Positions 7,672-17,285 of a DNA stretch of 64,000 nt are shown here, in pieces. The DNA lies in contig NZ_CAJATU010000132.1 in assembly GCF_903944925.1 (NCBI RefSeq), forward strand, positions 1-64,000. Reading direction: 5' to 3'. The position numbers and the translations under genes are program-made. The first letter of the stretch is position 1. Every line of letters starts with the position of its first letter. This DNA is from an uncultured Rhodopila sp. GTDB taxonomy: Bacteria; Pseudomonadota; Alphaproteobacteria; Acetobacterales; Acetobacteraceae. The notes beneath the pieces were generated by a model. That model ran no database searches and had not been told where the DNA came from. It saw nothing but the letters and a program-made list of their open reading frames with translations.

Positions 7672-8714
7672 TCACCCGCGGAACAGTCCTGGATCGAACG
7701 GATACCGGCCATACCGCCGTGCGGCGCCAACCAGCGCATGGATATTGTCAGGCGGCGTTGCGATCGGCAGTCCGCATCCCATCGCAAGAACGAACCCCTT
7801 CGGGCTGTCCCACGCCTTGCGCAGGCATTCCTTGACGTTCTCATCCACCACCGGCGGTGACCCGAGAAACATCGTTTCGGTGGGACGGATATTCCCCGTG
7901 AGCGTGATCCGATCGCCGACAGCTCCAGCGACAGGGCGCCCGCGCCGGTATCCGCCATCAGGTGCCAGTTCCGCCTTGTGTTGCCGCAGACATGCAGCAC
8001 CGGCGCGCGGCCGGACGCCTCGATGATCGCCGCGATCAGCCGCTGCTGATAGGGAAACGCGAAATCCCGATACACCGCGGGACCGATCAGGCTGCCCGAG
8101 GACACCGGATCGACGATCGTGAACCCCACCGGCAGCCGCGCGACTTCGCGAACGAAAGGCACGGTGATGGCAAGGGCGTATTCCAGCAACCTGTGAGCAA
8201 AGTCCGGGTCGCGGGCGATGTCGCGCATGAAACGTTCTGCGCTCCGCAAATTGCTCGCGGTGCTGACCGGTCCCCCAAGCGTCAGGCCGATCGGCACTTC
8301 GTCTCCGAGCGCCTCGACCAGCCCGGCGAGGGCGTCGAGGAACTGTGGAAACCGTCCGGCCGTCAGCGGATCGGGAATCACCAGGCGATCCAGATCGCTT
8401 GTTTCCTTGACCACGTAATCGACGACATACGGGGTGTTGAACTCGGGAAATGCCACGATGCTGCCGGCTGCCTCGGCAATGCCGGTTGAACCGGGGCCGA
8501 GCCCGACCGCGTCATGGCCGTAGCGCCGATACGCCTCGATTTGCCCCCGAATCATCAGCTCGGCCGACTGAGTATACTCCGCCACCGTAACACCCAGCAC
8601 GAGGGCGGCGTGGTCGGACAGGCTCGGGATGCACGGGATGCGGTCGTAGGGCGCGCCGGACACCAGCGCCTGCATCCGGGCCTTGGGCGTCATCCAGTCG
8701 CCGGTTTCGGTCAT
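7672..8714 (-). pseudogene. UroD/MtaA-type methyltransferase with a 31-bp internal deletion
   Basis: This close paralogue of the gene at 8724-9794 starts at ATG 8714. The first 268 residues or so are intact, including HVCGN (the His-x-Cys zinc site). At 7923/7924 it lacks 31 bases present in the paralogue (between the LSL codons and VGDRI), which shifts the frame. Beyond the junction the correct frame resumes at GDRITLTGNIRPTETMFLG and runs to TGA 7672, including the third zinc ligand in AMGCGLP. As read, the protein loses that Cys and about 85 residues. This is either real decay or a sequence error; 31 bp is large for an error. Confidence 0.75.
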
Positions 8715-8723
8715 GCGCTGCAC

Positions 8724-9794
8724 CTACGCCGCGAACAGCGCCGGGTCGTACGGATATTGCCCGTACTTCCTGGCAGCACGCACCAGCGCATGGACATTAT
8801 CCGCCGGGGTGGTAATCGGCATCCCGCATCCGACGGACAGAATGAACCCCGCCGGACTGTCCCACGCTTTGCGCAGGCACTCCCTGACGTTCTCCTCCAC
8901 CGTCTCCGGCGTGCCGAGATACATCGTCTCCGTCGGCCGGACATTGCCGCTGATGATGATCCGATCGCCCACCGCCGCCTTCGCCTCGGCAAGGTCGATG
9001 ACATTGTCGAGCGACAGCACGCCGGCCCCGGTTTCGGCCATAAGCTCCCAGTTGCGCCGCGTGTTGCCGCAGATATGCAGCACCGGCGGGCGTCCCGTCG
9101 CGGCGACGATCTCGGCGATCAACCGCCGCTGATACGGCAGCGCGAAGTCCCGGTACACCTTCGGGCTGATCAGGCTACCGGAGGCCACCGGATCGCCGAC
9201 ACCAATCGCCACCGGCAGTCTCACGGCCTCCCTGACAAAGGCGAGCGTGGCGGCGAGCGCGTATTCCAGCAACCGATGGGAGAACTCCGGATCGCGCGCG
9301 ATGTCGCGCATGAAGCTTTCCGCGCCGCGCAGATTGCTGGCGGTGCTGAACGCTCCCGCAACCTGGACGGAGACCGGCACCTCATCGCCCAGCTCCGCCG
9401 CCATGCGGGACGCGGCCTCCAGGATGATCGCGTATCGCCCCCCGGACGCCCCGTCGGGAACTTCAAGACGATCCAAATCGGCGCGATCCTTGACGACGTA
9501 GTCGGACACGTACGGAGTGGCATACTCCGGAAACGAGATCAGGCTGCCGGCCGCTTCGGCAACTCCGGCCAGGCCCGTCCCGACAACCACCCCGTCATGG
9601 CCATAGGTGCGGTACGCGGCGATTTGCCCGCGCGCCATCAGGTCGGCCGAGTGGTGATACTCGGCCACCGTAACGCCCGAGACGATCGCGGCGTGCTCGC
9701 TGAGCATGGCGCCGCAGGGGACGCGGTCATACGGCTCGCCGGCAACAAAGGCCGCAAGCCGGGCTTTCGGAGTCATCCGGTCGGGGGTGGTCAC
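8724..9794 (-). CDS. UroD/MtaA-family corrinoid-dependent methyltransferase
   Basis: This 356-residue protein is of the uroporphyrinogen decarboxylase fold subgroup that includes MtaA/MtbA (methylcobamide:CoM methyltransferases) and CmuA. The zinc site of that subgroup is present as His240-x-Cys242 and Cys323 (HICGN and SVGCG), which decarboxylases lack. It therefore most likely moves a methyl group between a corrinoid protein and a thiol or substrate. It overlaps the CobW gene upstream by four bases and is followed after nine bases by its broken twin. The partner corrinoid protein may be the one at 19.3 kb. Substrate unknown. Confidence 0.75.
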   Translation of the reverse strand: MTTPDRMTPKARLAAFVAGEPYDRVPCGAMLSEHAAIVSGVTVAEYHHSADLMARGQIAAYRTYGHDGVVVGTGLAGVAEAAGSLISFPEYATPYVSDYVVKDRADLDRLEVPDGASGGRYAIILEAASRMAAELGDEVPVSVQVAGAFSTASNLRGAESFMRDIARDPEFSHRLLEYALAATLAFVREAVRLPVAIGVGDPVASGSLISPKVYRDFALPYQRRLIAEIVAATGRPPVLHICGNTRRNWELMAETGAGVLSLDNVIDLAEAKAAVGDRIIISGNVRPTETMYLGTPETVEENVRECLRKAWDSPAGFILSVGCGMPITTPADNVHALVRAARKYGQYPYDPALFAA

Positions 9795-10729
9795 GCTATT
9801 TCCTTCCGTTTCCCAATTGGCAGAGCAGCCCTGATCGCGGCCTCATCGAGGCCGACGGCGATGAACACGAGCCGCGACAAGTCATCCCCGGCGTCCGGGA
9901 CCGAAAGCCAAACCGGCTCCTGCGGAACGCCGCGCACAGCTTGCACCACCAGCGGCCGATCGGCTCCGGCTAGCTGCAAAAGGCCCTTCACCCGCAAGAC
10001 GCCAGGCGTCCGCATCAGGCGCTCCAGCGCTGGGCCAAAGAGACCCCAGTCCACCGGTTCCGTCAGGGTCAGGCAAATGGCGCGCGGCGCCGGACCGTGC
10101 TGATGCGGCCCGCCTTCCAGCGGACGGTCCGGCCGGAGGCCGAAGACCTGCTCCGGCGTGACGTCGCCACGGGTGGCGACCACCAGTTCGGCCGAAGGAT
10201 TGATCTCGCTGAGCCGCCGCAACACCCCCGGCAGCGCCCCCGCCAGCGCAAGATCGCCCTTCGTCACCACCAGCCGATCGGCCAGGGCAATTTGGCGCTC
10301 AATGAGGTGATCGGAGAGTTCCGCTTCGCCGAGCAGGGCATCCACGGTGGCGATGACGGTGCCCGGAACATAGCGCCGCGCCAGATCGGGCGCCGCCGTC
10401 AAAGCCTGCAGGATCGGCAGCGGATCGGCCAGCCCGCTGGTCTCGATCACCACCCGCTCGAACGGCACCGCCGCGGCGCGGGCTTCCAGCGAACGGATGG
10501 CGGCGACGAAATCGCCCAACGCGAGGCAACACACGCAGCCGCCGGCCAGCACGACCGTCTGGCTGTCGGCATGGCCGAGCAGCACCGCATCCAGCGCGAT
10601 CTCGCCGTATTCGTTGACCACAACGCCGGTGCGCGCCATCGCCGGATGGCGCAGCAGCCCCGTCAGCAGCGTGGTCTTGCCGCTGCCGAGGCCGCCGGTC
10701 AGGACCGAAAATGGCAGGCGCTCCGGCAT
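9791..10729 (-). CDS. CobW/COG0523-family metal GTPase
   Basis: This 312-residue P-loop GTPase has GGLGSGKTT at 12-20, the metal-binding GGCVCC with Cys65, Cys67 and Cys68, ETSGLADP (switch region), TKGD (base specificity) and a CobW C-terminal domain. Known relatives deliver zinc or cobalt, or support corrinoid enzymes and nitrile hydratase. Its four-base overlap with a zinc-dependent, corrinoid-linked methyltransferase suggests service to that enzyme. A second, very similar copy closes the corrinoid operon at 24.75-25.7 kb, where it follows the activator gene. Neither copy has an obvious Zur-type operator upstream. Confidence 0.85.
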   Translation of the reverse strand: MPERLPFSVLTGGLGSGKTTLLTGLLRHPAMARTGVVVNEYGEIALDAVLLGHADSQTVVLAGGCVCCLALGDFVAAIRSLEARAAAVPFERVVIETSGLADPLPILQALTAAPDLARRYVPGTVIATVDALLGEAELSDHLIERQIALADRLVVTKGDLALAGALPGVLRRLSEINPSAELVVATRGDVTPEQVFGLRPDRPLEGGPHQHGPAPRAICLTLTEPVDWGLFGPALERLMRTPGVLRVKGLLQLAGADRPLVVQAVRGVPQEPVWLSVPDAGDDLSRLVFIAVGLDEAAIRAALPIGKRKEIA

Positions 10730-10740
10730 GGTGGTTTGGC

Positions 10741-11349
10741 TCAGCGGTAGAAGGGCGATGCGATCGCGGCACTCGCGGCCGCGGTCACGTCGGCGTCGAA
10801 CAGTTTGACGGACGTATTGGCCGCGCCGGCGCGCTTCTGCTTGATGCTGTCGAACACGTCAGCATCGAAGTCGGAGGGCTGGAAACGAATTTCCGGGAAA
10901 TACGGCGCGAAATAGTTGACGTGCAGGCGCAACGGATCTCCCGGATCGACGAAGCGCGCCTCGAAACCGAACTGGCGAAGGCGGTTGGCGAAGAAATTCC
11001 AACTTCCGCCGTAAAGATCGGTGCCGGTGACGATGTTGTCGCCTGCGGACACCAGCGTCAGTACGGAAAGCGCGGTCGCCGCCTGGCCGGAGGCAAGTGC
11101 CAGAGCCGCCGCACCGCCCTCGATCGCGGCAAGACGTTCTTCCAGGGCATCCTGCGTCGGATTGCCCAGGCGCGTATATACAAAGCCGATCTCCTCGAAA
11201 TTCACCAGCCGATCGGCATGTTCGGTAGTGCCGAGATTGAACGATGTGCTCTGGTAGATCGGCACCGCCGTCGCGCCTGTGGCCAGGTCGGTGCGATAGG
11301 CGCCTCCGTGTAATACCAGAGTGTCGATGTTTCTTGATGCTGACGCCAT
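10741..11349 (-). pseudogene. metY: Truncated O-acetylhomoserine sulfhydrylase (MetY) joined to a foreign tail
   Basis: GAGGAG precedes ATG 11349. The first 145 residues or so are the N-terminal part of a PLP-dependent MetY/MetZ enzyme: TLVLHGGAY, TAVPIYQSTSF, FVYTRLGNPTQDALEERLA, ASGQAATAL. At DPGDP the similarity stops, well before the PLP-binding Lys (about residue 210 in the roughly 430-residue family). The last 60 residues (YFAPYFPEIRFQPSDFDADV and on) instead look like the tail of a solute-binding protein. A deletion probably fused two genes. It cannot be an active sulfhydrylase; the binding-protein reading of the tail is weak. Confidence 0.6.
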
Positions 11350-11391
11350 CGGAATCTCCTCGCGGAACGGTCGGTGGCAACCCACCCGCGG

Positions 11392-12441
11392 TTACGTCAG
11401 CACGTTGGCGTAGATACGGTTGGCAAACTTGGCAGGATCGGTGCTCGGCTTCAGGACGCCTATCAGCTTCATGTCGGAGATGTAGACGGCAAGCTCGTCC
11501 TTCAGGTCGGGGGTTGACGGATGGTGGTGGTGCGTGTGTGTCCGCAGCATATCCGCCAAATCTTCGGGCGGAACAGTCGAGTATTTGCCGAAAACAACAC
11601 CGGCGTCGGCCGGATCGTTGGCGACATGCTCCGCAGCGTCCAGGATCGCCTGAGTCAGCGCCGCGGCAGCATCGCGATCCTCCTGGATCAGGTTGTTACG
11701 AATGCCCAGAACGCAGCAGGAGAGATTCTTGTAAGGACCATCCAGGTTGGTATCGATCGTCACCAGATCCCCTTTGCTGTGCTTCTCCAGCAAAGCCACA
11801 TTCGGATCGGCGTCGGCAATCGCCTGGATCTCGCCCTTTTGCAAAGCCAGACCCAGTAGGTCCCCGGGGTAGGCGCGCCATTGCACTTCGGAATTGGGGT
11901 CGATGCCCAGCTTCGTAAGCTGGATGGAATAAAAGTTCTTCGACGCACTGACCATGCTCGTCGTGCCGATCGTCTTGCCGCGCAAATGCGTCACCTGCGT
12001 GATGCCGGATTTGCTTCCCGCCAGCAGGCGGATGCATCCGCCATGCACCCCGGTGGTGAAACTCACTTTCAGCCCTTCCTCCAGCGGCTTCAGCCACTGC
12101 AAAGCGAAACTGACACCTGCGTCGGTCTTTCCGGTAGCGATCGATTCCAGGATCTGGTCTTGGGCCCCGCTGAAGTTGACGATTTCCACGTCAAGGCCGT
12201 GCTTGTCGAAATAGCCCCGATGGACGGCCACCGGCACGGCGCTGGTGCAAACCCCCGTGCCGCTCCATGCGAAACGGATTGGCCGCCGCGGCGAAAGTAT
12301 GATCGGCGCCGCAACATGACAGATCGGCGCGTCGATAACAGGTGCGGTCGACACCCGCGAAGCCCCGAACGTCCGGGCGCCGATGAGCCCAAGCGGGGCC
12401 GCCGCACCGATAACAAGCGCTGCACGCCGCGTCACGGTCAT
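11392..12441 (-). CDS. Orphan SsuA/THI5-like ABC substrate-binding protein
   Basis: ATG 12441 follows GAGGAAG. The 349-residue product begins with a Tat/Sec-like signal (MTVTRRAALVIGAAAPLG). The mature part shows GYFDKHGLDVEIVNFSG, DAGVSFALQWLKP, LRGKTIGTTSM and an Ala-rich end, typical of NMT1/THI5/SsuA binding proteins. A run THTHHHH sits at about residue 300, unusual for the family and possibly metal-binding. No permease or ATPase is next to it; it may share the SsuCB-like pair at 5.0-6.6 kb. It lies between groEL and the metY remnant in one minus-strand operon. Confidence 0.75.
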   Translation of the reverse strand: MTVTRRAALVIGAAAPLGLIGARTFGASRVSTAPVIDAPICHVAAPIILSPRRPIRFAWSGTGVCTSAVPVAVHRGYFDKHGLDVEIVNFSGAQDQILESIATGKTDAGVSFALQWLKPLEEGLKVSFTTGVHGGCIRLLAGSKSGITQVTHLRGKTIGTTSMVSASKNFYSIQLTKLGIDPNSEVQWRAYPGDLLGLALQKGEIQAIADADPNVALLEKHSKGDLVTIDTNLDGPYKNLSCCVLGIRNNLIQEDRDAAAALTQAILDAAEHVANDPADAGVVFGKYSTVPPEDLADMLRTHTHHHHPSTPDLKDELAVYISDMKLIGVLKPSTDPAKFANRIYANVLT

Positions 12442-12499
12442 TGCAATCTTCCTCTGACAGGGATTTGCGCCCGGGGAACAACCCCGGGCGCGCTTCGGC

Positions 12500-14146
<1,647 letters not shown>

Positions 14147-14155
14147 CTATGGAAT

Positions 14156-14476
14156 TCAGGCTGCTTTGCGGGCCTTCGCGGCCGTGCCGTCGATGATGCC
14201 GAGGATGTCCGACTCCTTGACGATCAGCAATTCCTCGCCGCCGAGCTTGACCTCGGTGCCGGACCACTTGCCGAACAGCACCGTGTCGCCGGCCTTGACT
14301 TCAAGCGGGACGACCTGCCCCTGCTCATTTCGCGCGCCCGGCCCCACCGCGACGACCTCCGCTTCGGTCGGCTTTTCCTGAGCGGTGCCAGGGATGATGA
14401 TGCCGCCCGCGGTCTGCTCCTCGGCAGTGAGCCGGCGGAGCACGACGCGGTCGTGCAGTGGACGGAAATTCGACAT
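14156..14476 (-). CDS. groS: Co-chaperonin GroES
   Basis: 106 residues, beginning [16 protein letters not shown] and ending [10 protein letters not shown], with the mobile loop region around [18 protein letters not shown]. It caps the GroEL ring. It is the first gene of the minus-strand operon that runs to 7672. No CIRCE (TTAGCACTC-N9-GAGTGCTAA) was found in the 224-base gap to the divergent gene at 14701, so heat control by HrcA is not supported. Confidence 0.95.
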   Translation of the reverse strand: MSNFRPLHDRVVLRRLTAEEQTAGGIIIPGTAQEKPTEAEVVAVGPGARNEQGQVVPLEVKAGDTVLFGKWSGTEVKLGGEELLIVKESDILGIIDGTAAKARKAA

Positions 14477-14700
14477 GACTTCGCTCCGGTTTGGTCGTGT
14501 GTGACCCGTGCCTGCTTCGGCGGGTCCCGCGGTGCCAGTATCCGCATATCACACACTCGTGGCAAGTGGTTTATTCCATACGCACGCAGATACGGAGCAT
14601 ATTGAACGGTAGGAGGCACGCGCCATCTACGTGGGATTGACTCCGGCCACGAACCCGGCCCGGGATCAGGCTGATACAACCCCAGCGAAGGAGATCCGCC

Positions 14701-15510
14701 GTGCCGCTCGATGTTTCGATCGCCCCCAGGCATCTGACGGCGACGCTGTTTTATCAGCAGCGCACCAGCCGCAAGCCGGAGCGCTATGTCGGCGAGCCGC
14801 CGCCCGGTGTGGTGCCGTTCACCGGTATCGAGGACCCCAGGGAGGTGCGGATCGAGGATGCCCGCGGCCGCGAGTCGGAGTTCACGCTCGATCGCAACGG
14901 CTTCGCGCTGGTGCGGGCGCCGAGCCGGGTGCAGGACTTCTACAATCCGGACGAGGTCAAAAGTGTGTACTACCCGGAGGTCGAGCGGCTTTTGCTCGAT
15001 ACGCTGGGTGCCTCCCGCGTCGTGGTGTTCGATCATGGCGTCCGAAACGCCGGGCTGCCGGATGGGCGGGTGCCGTCGCGCCAGGTGCATAACGACCACA
15101 CGGTGAACTCCGCCCCGCGCCGGGTGCGCGATCACCTCGGCCCCGAGGCGGAGGCGTTGCTGAAGCACCGGTTCGGTGTGGTGAATGTGTGGCGGCCGAT
15201 CCGCGGGCCGGTGCTGGATTCGCCGCTGGCGCTGTGCGATGCGCGGACATTTACAGAAGCCGATCTAATCGCAAGCGATCTGGTTTACCCGCATGTGCGG
15301 GGCGAAACGTCGCGGGTGGAGTTCAAGCCGGAGCACCGTTGGTACTATTTCTCGGAACAGCAGCGGGATGAGGTGTTGCTGATCCGGGTGCACGACAGCG
15401 CCGATGATGGCCGGGCGCGGCTGTCGTTCCACACCTCGTTCGAAAATCCGCTGGCCCCGGGCGCGCCGCCGCGGGAGAGCATCGAGGTGCGAACCCTGGT
15501 GTTCTACTGA
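14701..15510 (+). CDS. CmcJ/NvfI-type putative Fe(II)/2-oxoglutarate oxygenase
   Basis: GTG 14701 follows a strong AAGGAGA. The 269-residue protein resembles the CmcJ/NvfI/AsaB group of putative hydroxylases. It has VPSRQVHNDHTV (the likely metal-binding His-x-Asp), NVWRPIRGPVLDSPLALCD, WYYFSEQQRDEVLLIRVHDS, and a distal SFHTSF with the likely third ligand and the conserved PRESIEVRTLVFY end. It would act in the cytoplasm on a small organic substrate with O2 and 2-oxoglutarate. It stands alone and is divergent from groES. Taurine dioxygenase is a functional analogue for sulfonates, but it is a different family, so the sulfur link is only from context. Confidence 0.7.
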   Translation: MPLDVSIAPRHLTATLFYQQRTSRKPERYVGEPPPGVVPFTGIEDPREVRIEDARGRESEFTLDRNGFALVRAPSRVQDFYNPDEVKSVYYPEVERLLLDTLGASRVVVFDHGVRNAGLPDGRVPSRQVHNDHTVNSAPRRVRDHLGPEAEALLKHRFGVVNVWRPIRGPVLDSPLALCDARTFTEADLIASDLVYPHVRGETSRVEFKPEHRWYYFSEQQRDEVLLIRVHDSADDGRARLSFHTSFENPLAPGAPPRESIEVRTLVFY

Positions 15511-15514
15511 TCCG

Positions 15515-15730
15515 TTACAACTTCCAGCCGGCGGATATGCCGATAGCCCACTCGCTCAGGTGGATATCGGCCTCGCCGCCGCCGAAGCCGGCCGGTGGAT
15601 AGCCGGCCGGAATCGATCCGCTCCCGTTGACCGTGGTTTCGGGCGCGTACATTGCGAAAACGCTGATCTCCGGTCCGTTCGGCAGCGTATAGGACGCAGC
15701 GGCGGTCAGATGCCGCTGGTTAGCCGTCAT
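15515..15730 (-). pseudogene. OmpP1/FadL-type outer membrane protein, C-terminal fragment
   Basis: 71 codons match the last strands of a FadL-like barrel: HLTAAASYTLPNGPEISVFAM, then FGGGEADIHLSEWAIGISAGWKL with the terminal aromatic/hydrophobic signature of outer membrane proteins. The first 350 residues or so are missing; the sequence upstream belongs to the acyl-CoA synthetase. It is probably debris from a recombination event. FadL-family pores bring hydrophobic substrates across the outer membrane. Confidence 0.5.
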
Positions 15731-15743
15731 ACGTGCCGGACTG

Positions 15744-17285
15744 TCAATAAGTGCCCGCGCGATTCGGGCCCGCTGTCGCCGCGCTGCCGGATACCGCCGG
15801 AGCCCCCAGCAGCCGCAACCGCTGCACCTTGCCCGACGGTCCCTTCAGCAGTTCGGCCAAAATACGCACCGTCCGCGGGGTCTTGAACCGGCCAAGCTGC
15901 TGCTCGCAGAAGGCAAGCAACTCCGCCTCCGAAACAGTCATGCCCGGCTTGACCACCACGCCGGCCTCGATGTCCTGACCATACAGCGGATCGGGGGCGC
16001 CGACGGCGGCGGCTTCCAGCAAGGCAGGATGCCTCAGCAAGGCCTCGTCGATCTCCCGCGGCGCGATGTTCTCGCCGCCCTTGATGATCAGCTCCTTCAG
16101 CCGTCCAGTGACAAAAAAGAATCCGTCCGCGTCGCAATAGCCGAGGTCGCCGGTGCGCAGCCACCTGTCGGCGGTCAATGCCCTCGCGGTTTCGCCCGGG
16201 TCCTTGTGGTAGCCCTGCATGACGCTCGGACCGCGGATCTGGATTTCTCCGACCTCGCCAGCCGCCGCTTTAACCACCCGGGCCTTGTTGCCGAAGGGCC
16301 GACCCACGCTGCCGATCCTGCGTCCGCCCGGATGCAGCGCGTTGCTGAACACCGGACCGGCCGCCTCGGTCAGGCCCATCGTTTCGATGATGGGAATGCC
16401 GGAACGATGCTCGAACGCAATCTGGTGCTCCGGCGGCAACGGAGCCGATGCCGATCGGCAGAAGCGAATGGCTGAAGGGTCGCGAGCGGGGGGCGTCGCG
16501 TTCAGCAGAAAGGCGATCATCGTCGGCACCACGTTCAGCCAGGTGCAGCGGTGGTCCGACGCCTGCGCCCAGAACCGGCTGGTGCTGAAGCGGTCCGGCA
16601 TCACCAGGCTGCCGCCATGGAACAGCGGCGCCATAACCGTAACGATCTGGGCGTTGATATGATACAGCGGCAGCACCGCCAGCACCCGGTCGTCCCGACC
16701 CAGCCGGTGCGCCTTGCTGACCAATGCGGCTCCGGTCAGGACATTGGAGTGCGTCAGCCTGACGCCCTTGGGCAGCCCGGTGGTGCCGGAGGTATACATC
16801 AGCAAACAGACCGCATCGGCTTCCCGCGGCGGCAACGGCCAGACAGCGCGCGCGTCCGCCGGGGCGTCGCCGCCCGAGGTCACGTCAAGCACGCCGATCG
16901 GCCGGGTTATCAGCGACAATGCCTGCCGCAGGATGGACTTCTGCCCGGGTGCAACAAAGACCAGCCGGCAATCGGAATGATCGAGCACATAGGCCAACCG
17001 CTCCGGGGTCAGCAGCAGGTTCAGCGGGGTGACCACATAGCCCGCGGCCATAATGCCGGCGAACAGCACCACCGCCTCAAGGCTGTTGGGCGCAAGCAAC
17101 GCAACCGAGTCACCCGGCGCAAGGCCGTGATCGCGCAAAATCCACGCCACCGACAGCGCCCGTTGCCGCAGGCCGTAAAACGTCAGCTCCCGTCCCGTGT
17201 CAGGGGAAACGAAATACGTTGCGTGCGGCGATGCGCTGGCGCGCCAGTCGATCAGGCTGCGCACGGACTGCGTGCTACCGACCAT
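15744..17285 (-). CDS. sauT: AMP-forming acyl-CoA ligase, likely sulfoacetate-CoA ligase (SauT-like)
   Basis: 513 residues from ATG 17285. The ANL-superfamily motifs are clear: P-loop YTSGTTGLPKG, METMGLTEA-type A5 (ETMGLTEAAG), WLRTGDLGY, GRLKELIIKGGENI and the terminal catalytic Lys in GPSGKVQR. Alone this would only be a short-chain acyl-CoA ligase. Its start overlaps the end of a CoA-acylating aldehyde dehydrogenase of the sulfoacetaldehyde type, and that pair is the SauS/SauT arrangement that turns sulfoacetate into sulfoacetyl-CoA and then sulfoacetaldehyde. A SauU transporter and sulfoacetaldehyde acetyltransferase (Xsc) are not in the window. An oxalate- or malonate-CoA ligase is the main alternative. 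Confidence 0.6.
   Translation of the reverse strand: MVGSTQSVRSLIDWRASASPHATYFVSPDTGRELTFYGLRQRALSVAWILRDHGLAPGDSVALLAPNSLEAVVLFAGIMAAGYVVTPLNLLLTPERLAYVLDHSDCRLVFVAPGQKSILRQALSLITRPIGVLDVTSGGDAPADARAVWPLPPREADAVCLLMYTSGTTGLPKGVRLTHSNVLTGAALVSKAHRLGRDDRVLAVLPLYHINAQIVTVMAPLFHGGSLVMPDRFSTSRFWAQASDHRCTWLNVVPTMIAFLLNATPPARDPSAIRFCRSASAPLPPEHQIAFEHRSGIPIIETMGLTEAAGPVFSNALHPGGRRIGSVGRPFGNKARVVKAAAGEVGEIQIRGPSVMQGYHKDPGETARALTADRWLRTGDLGYCDADGFFFVTGRLKELIIKGGENIAPREIDEALLRHPALLEAAAVGAPDPLYGQDIEAGVVVKPGMTVSEAELLAFCEQQLGRFKTPRTVRILAELLKGPSGKVQRLRLLGAPAVSGSAATAGPNRAGTY

Noticed and set aside
14477-14700. CIRCE element upstream of groES
   Set aside because: No TTAGCACTC-N9-GAGTGCTAA-like repeat; a GGCAAGTGG/CACTC coincidence is too weak.
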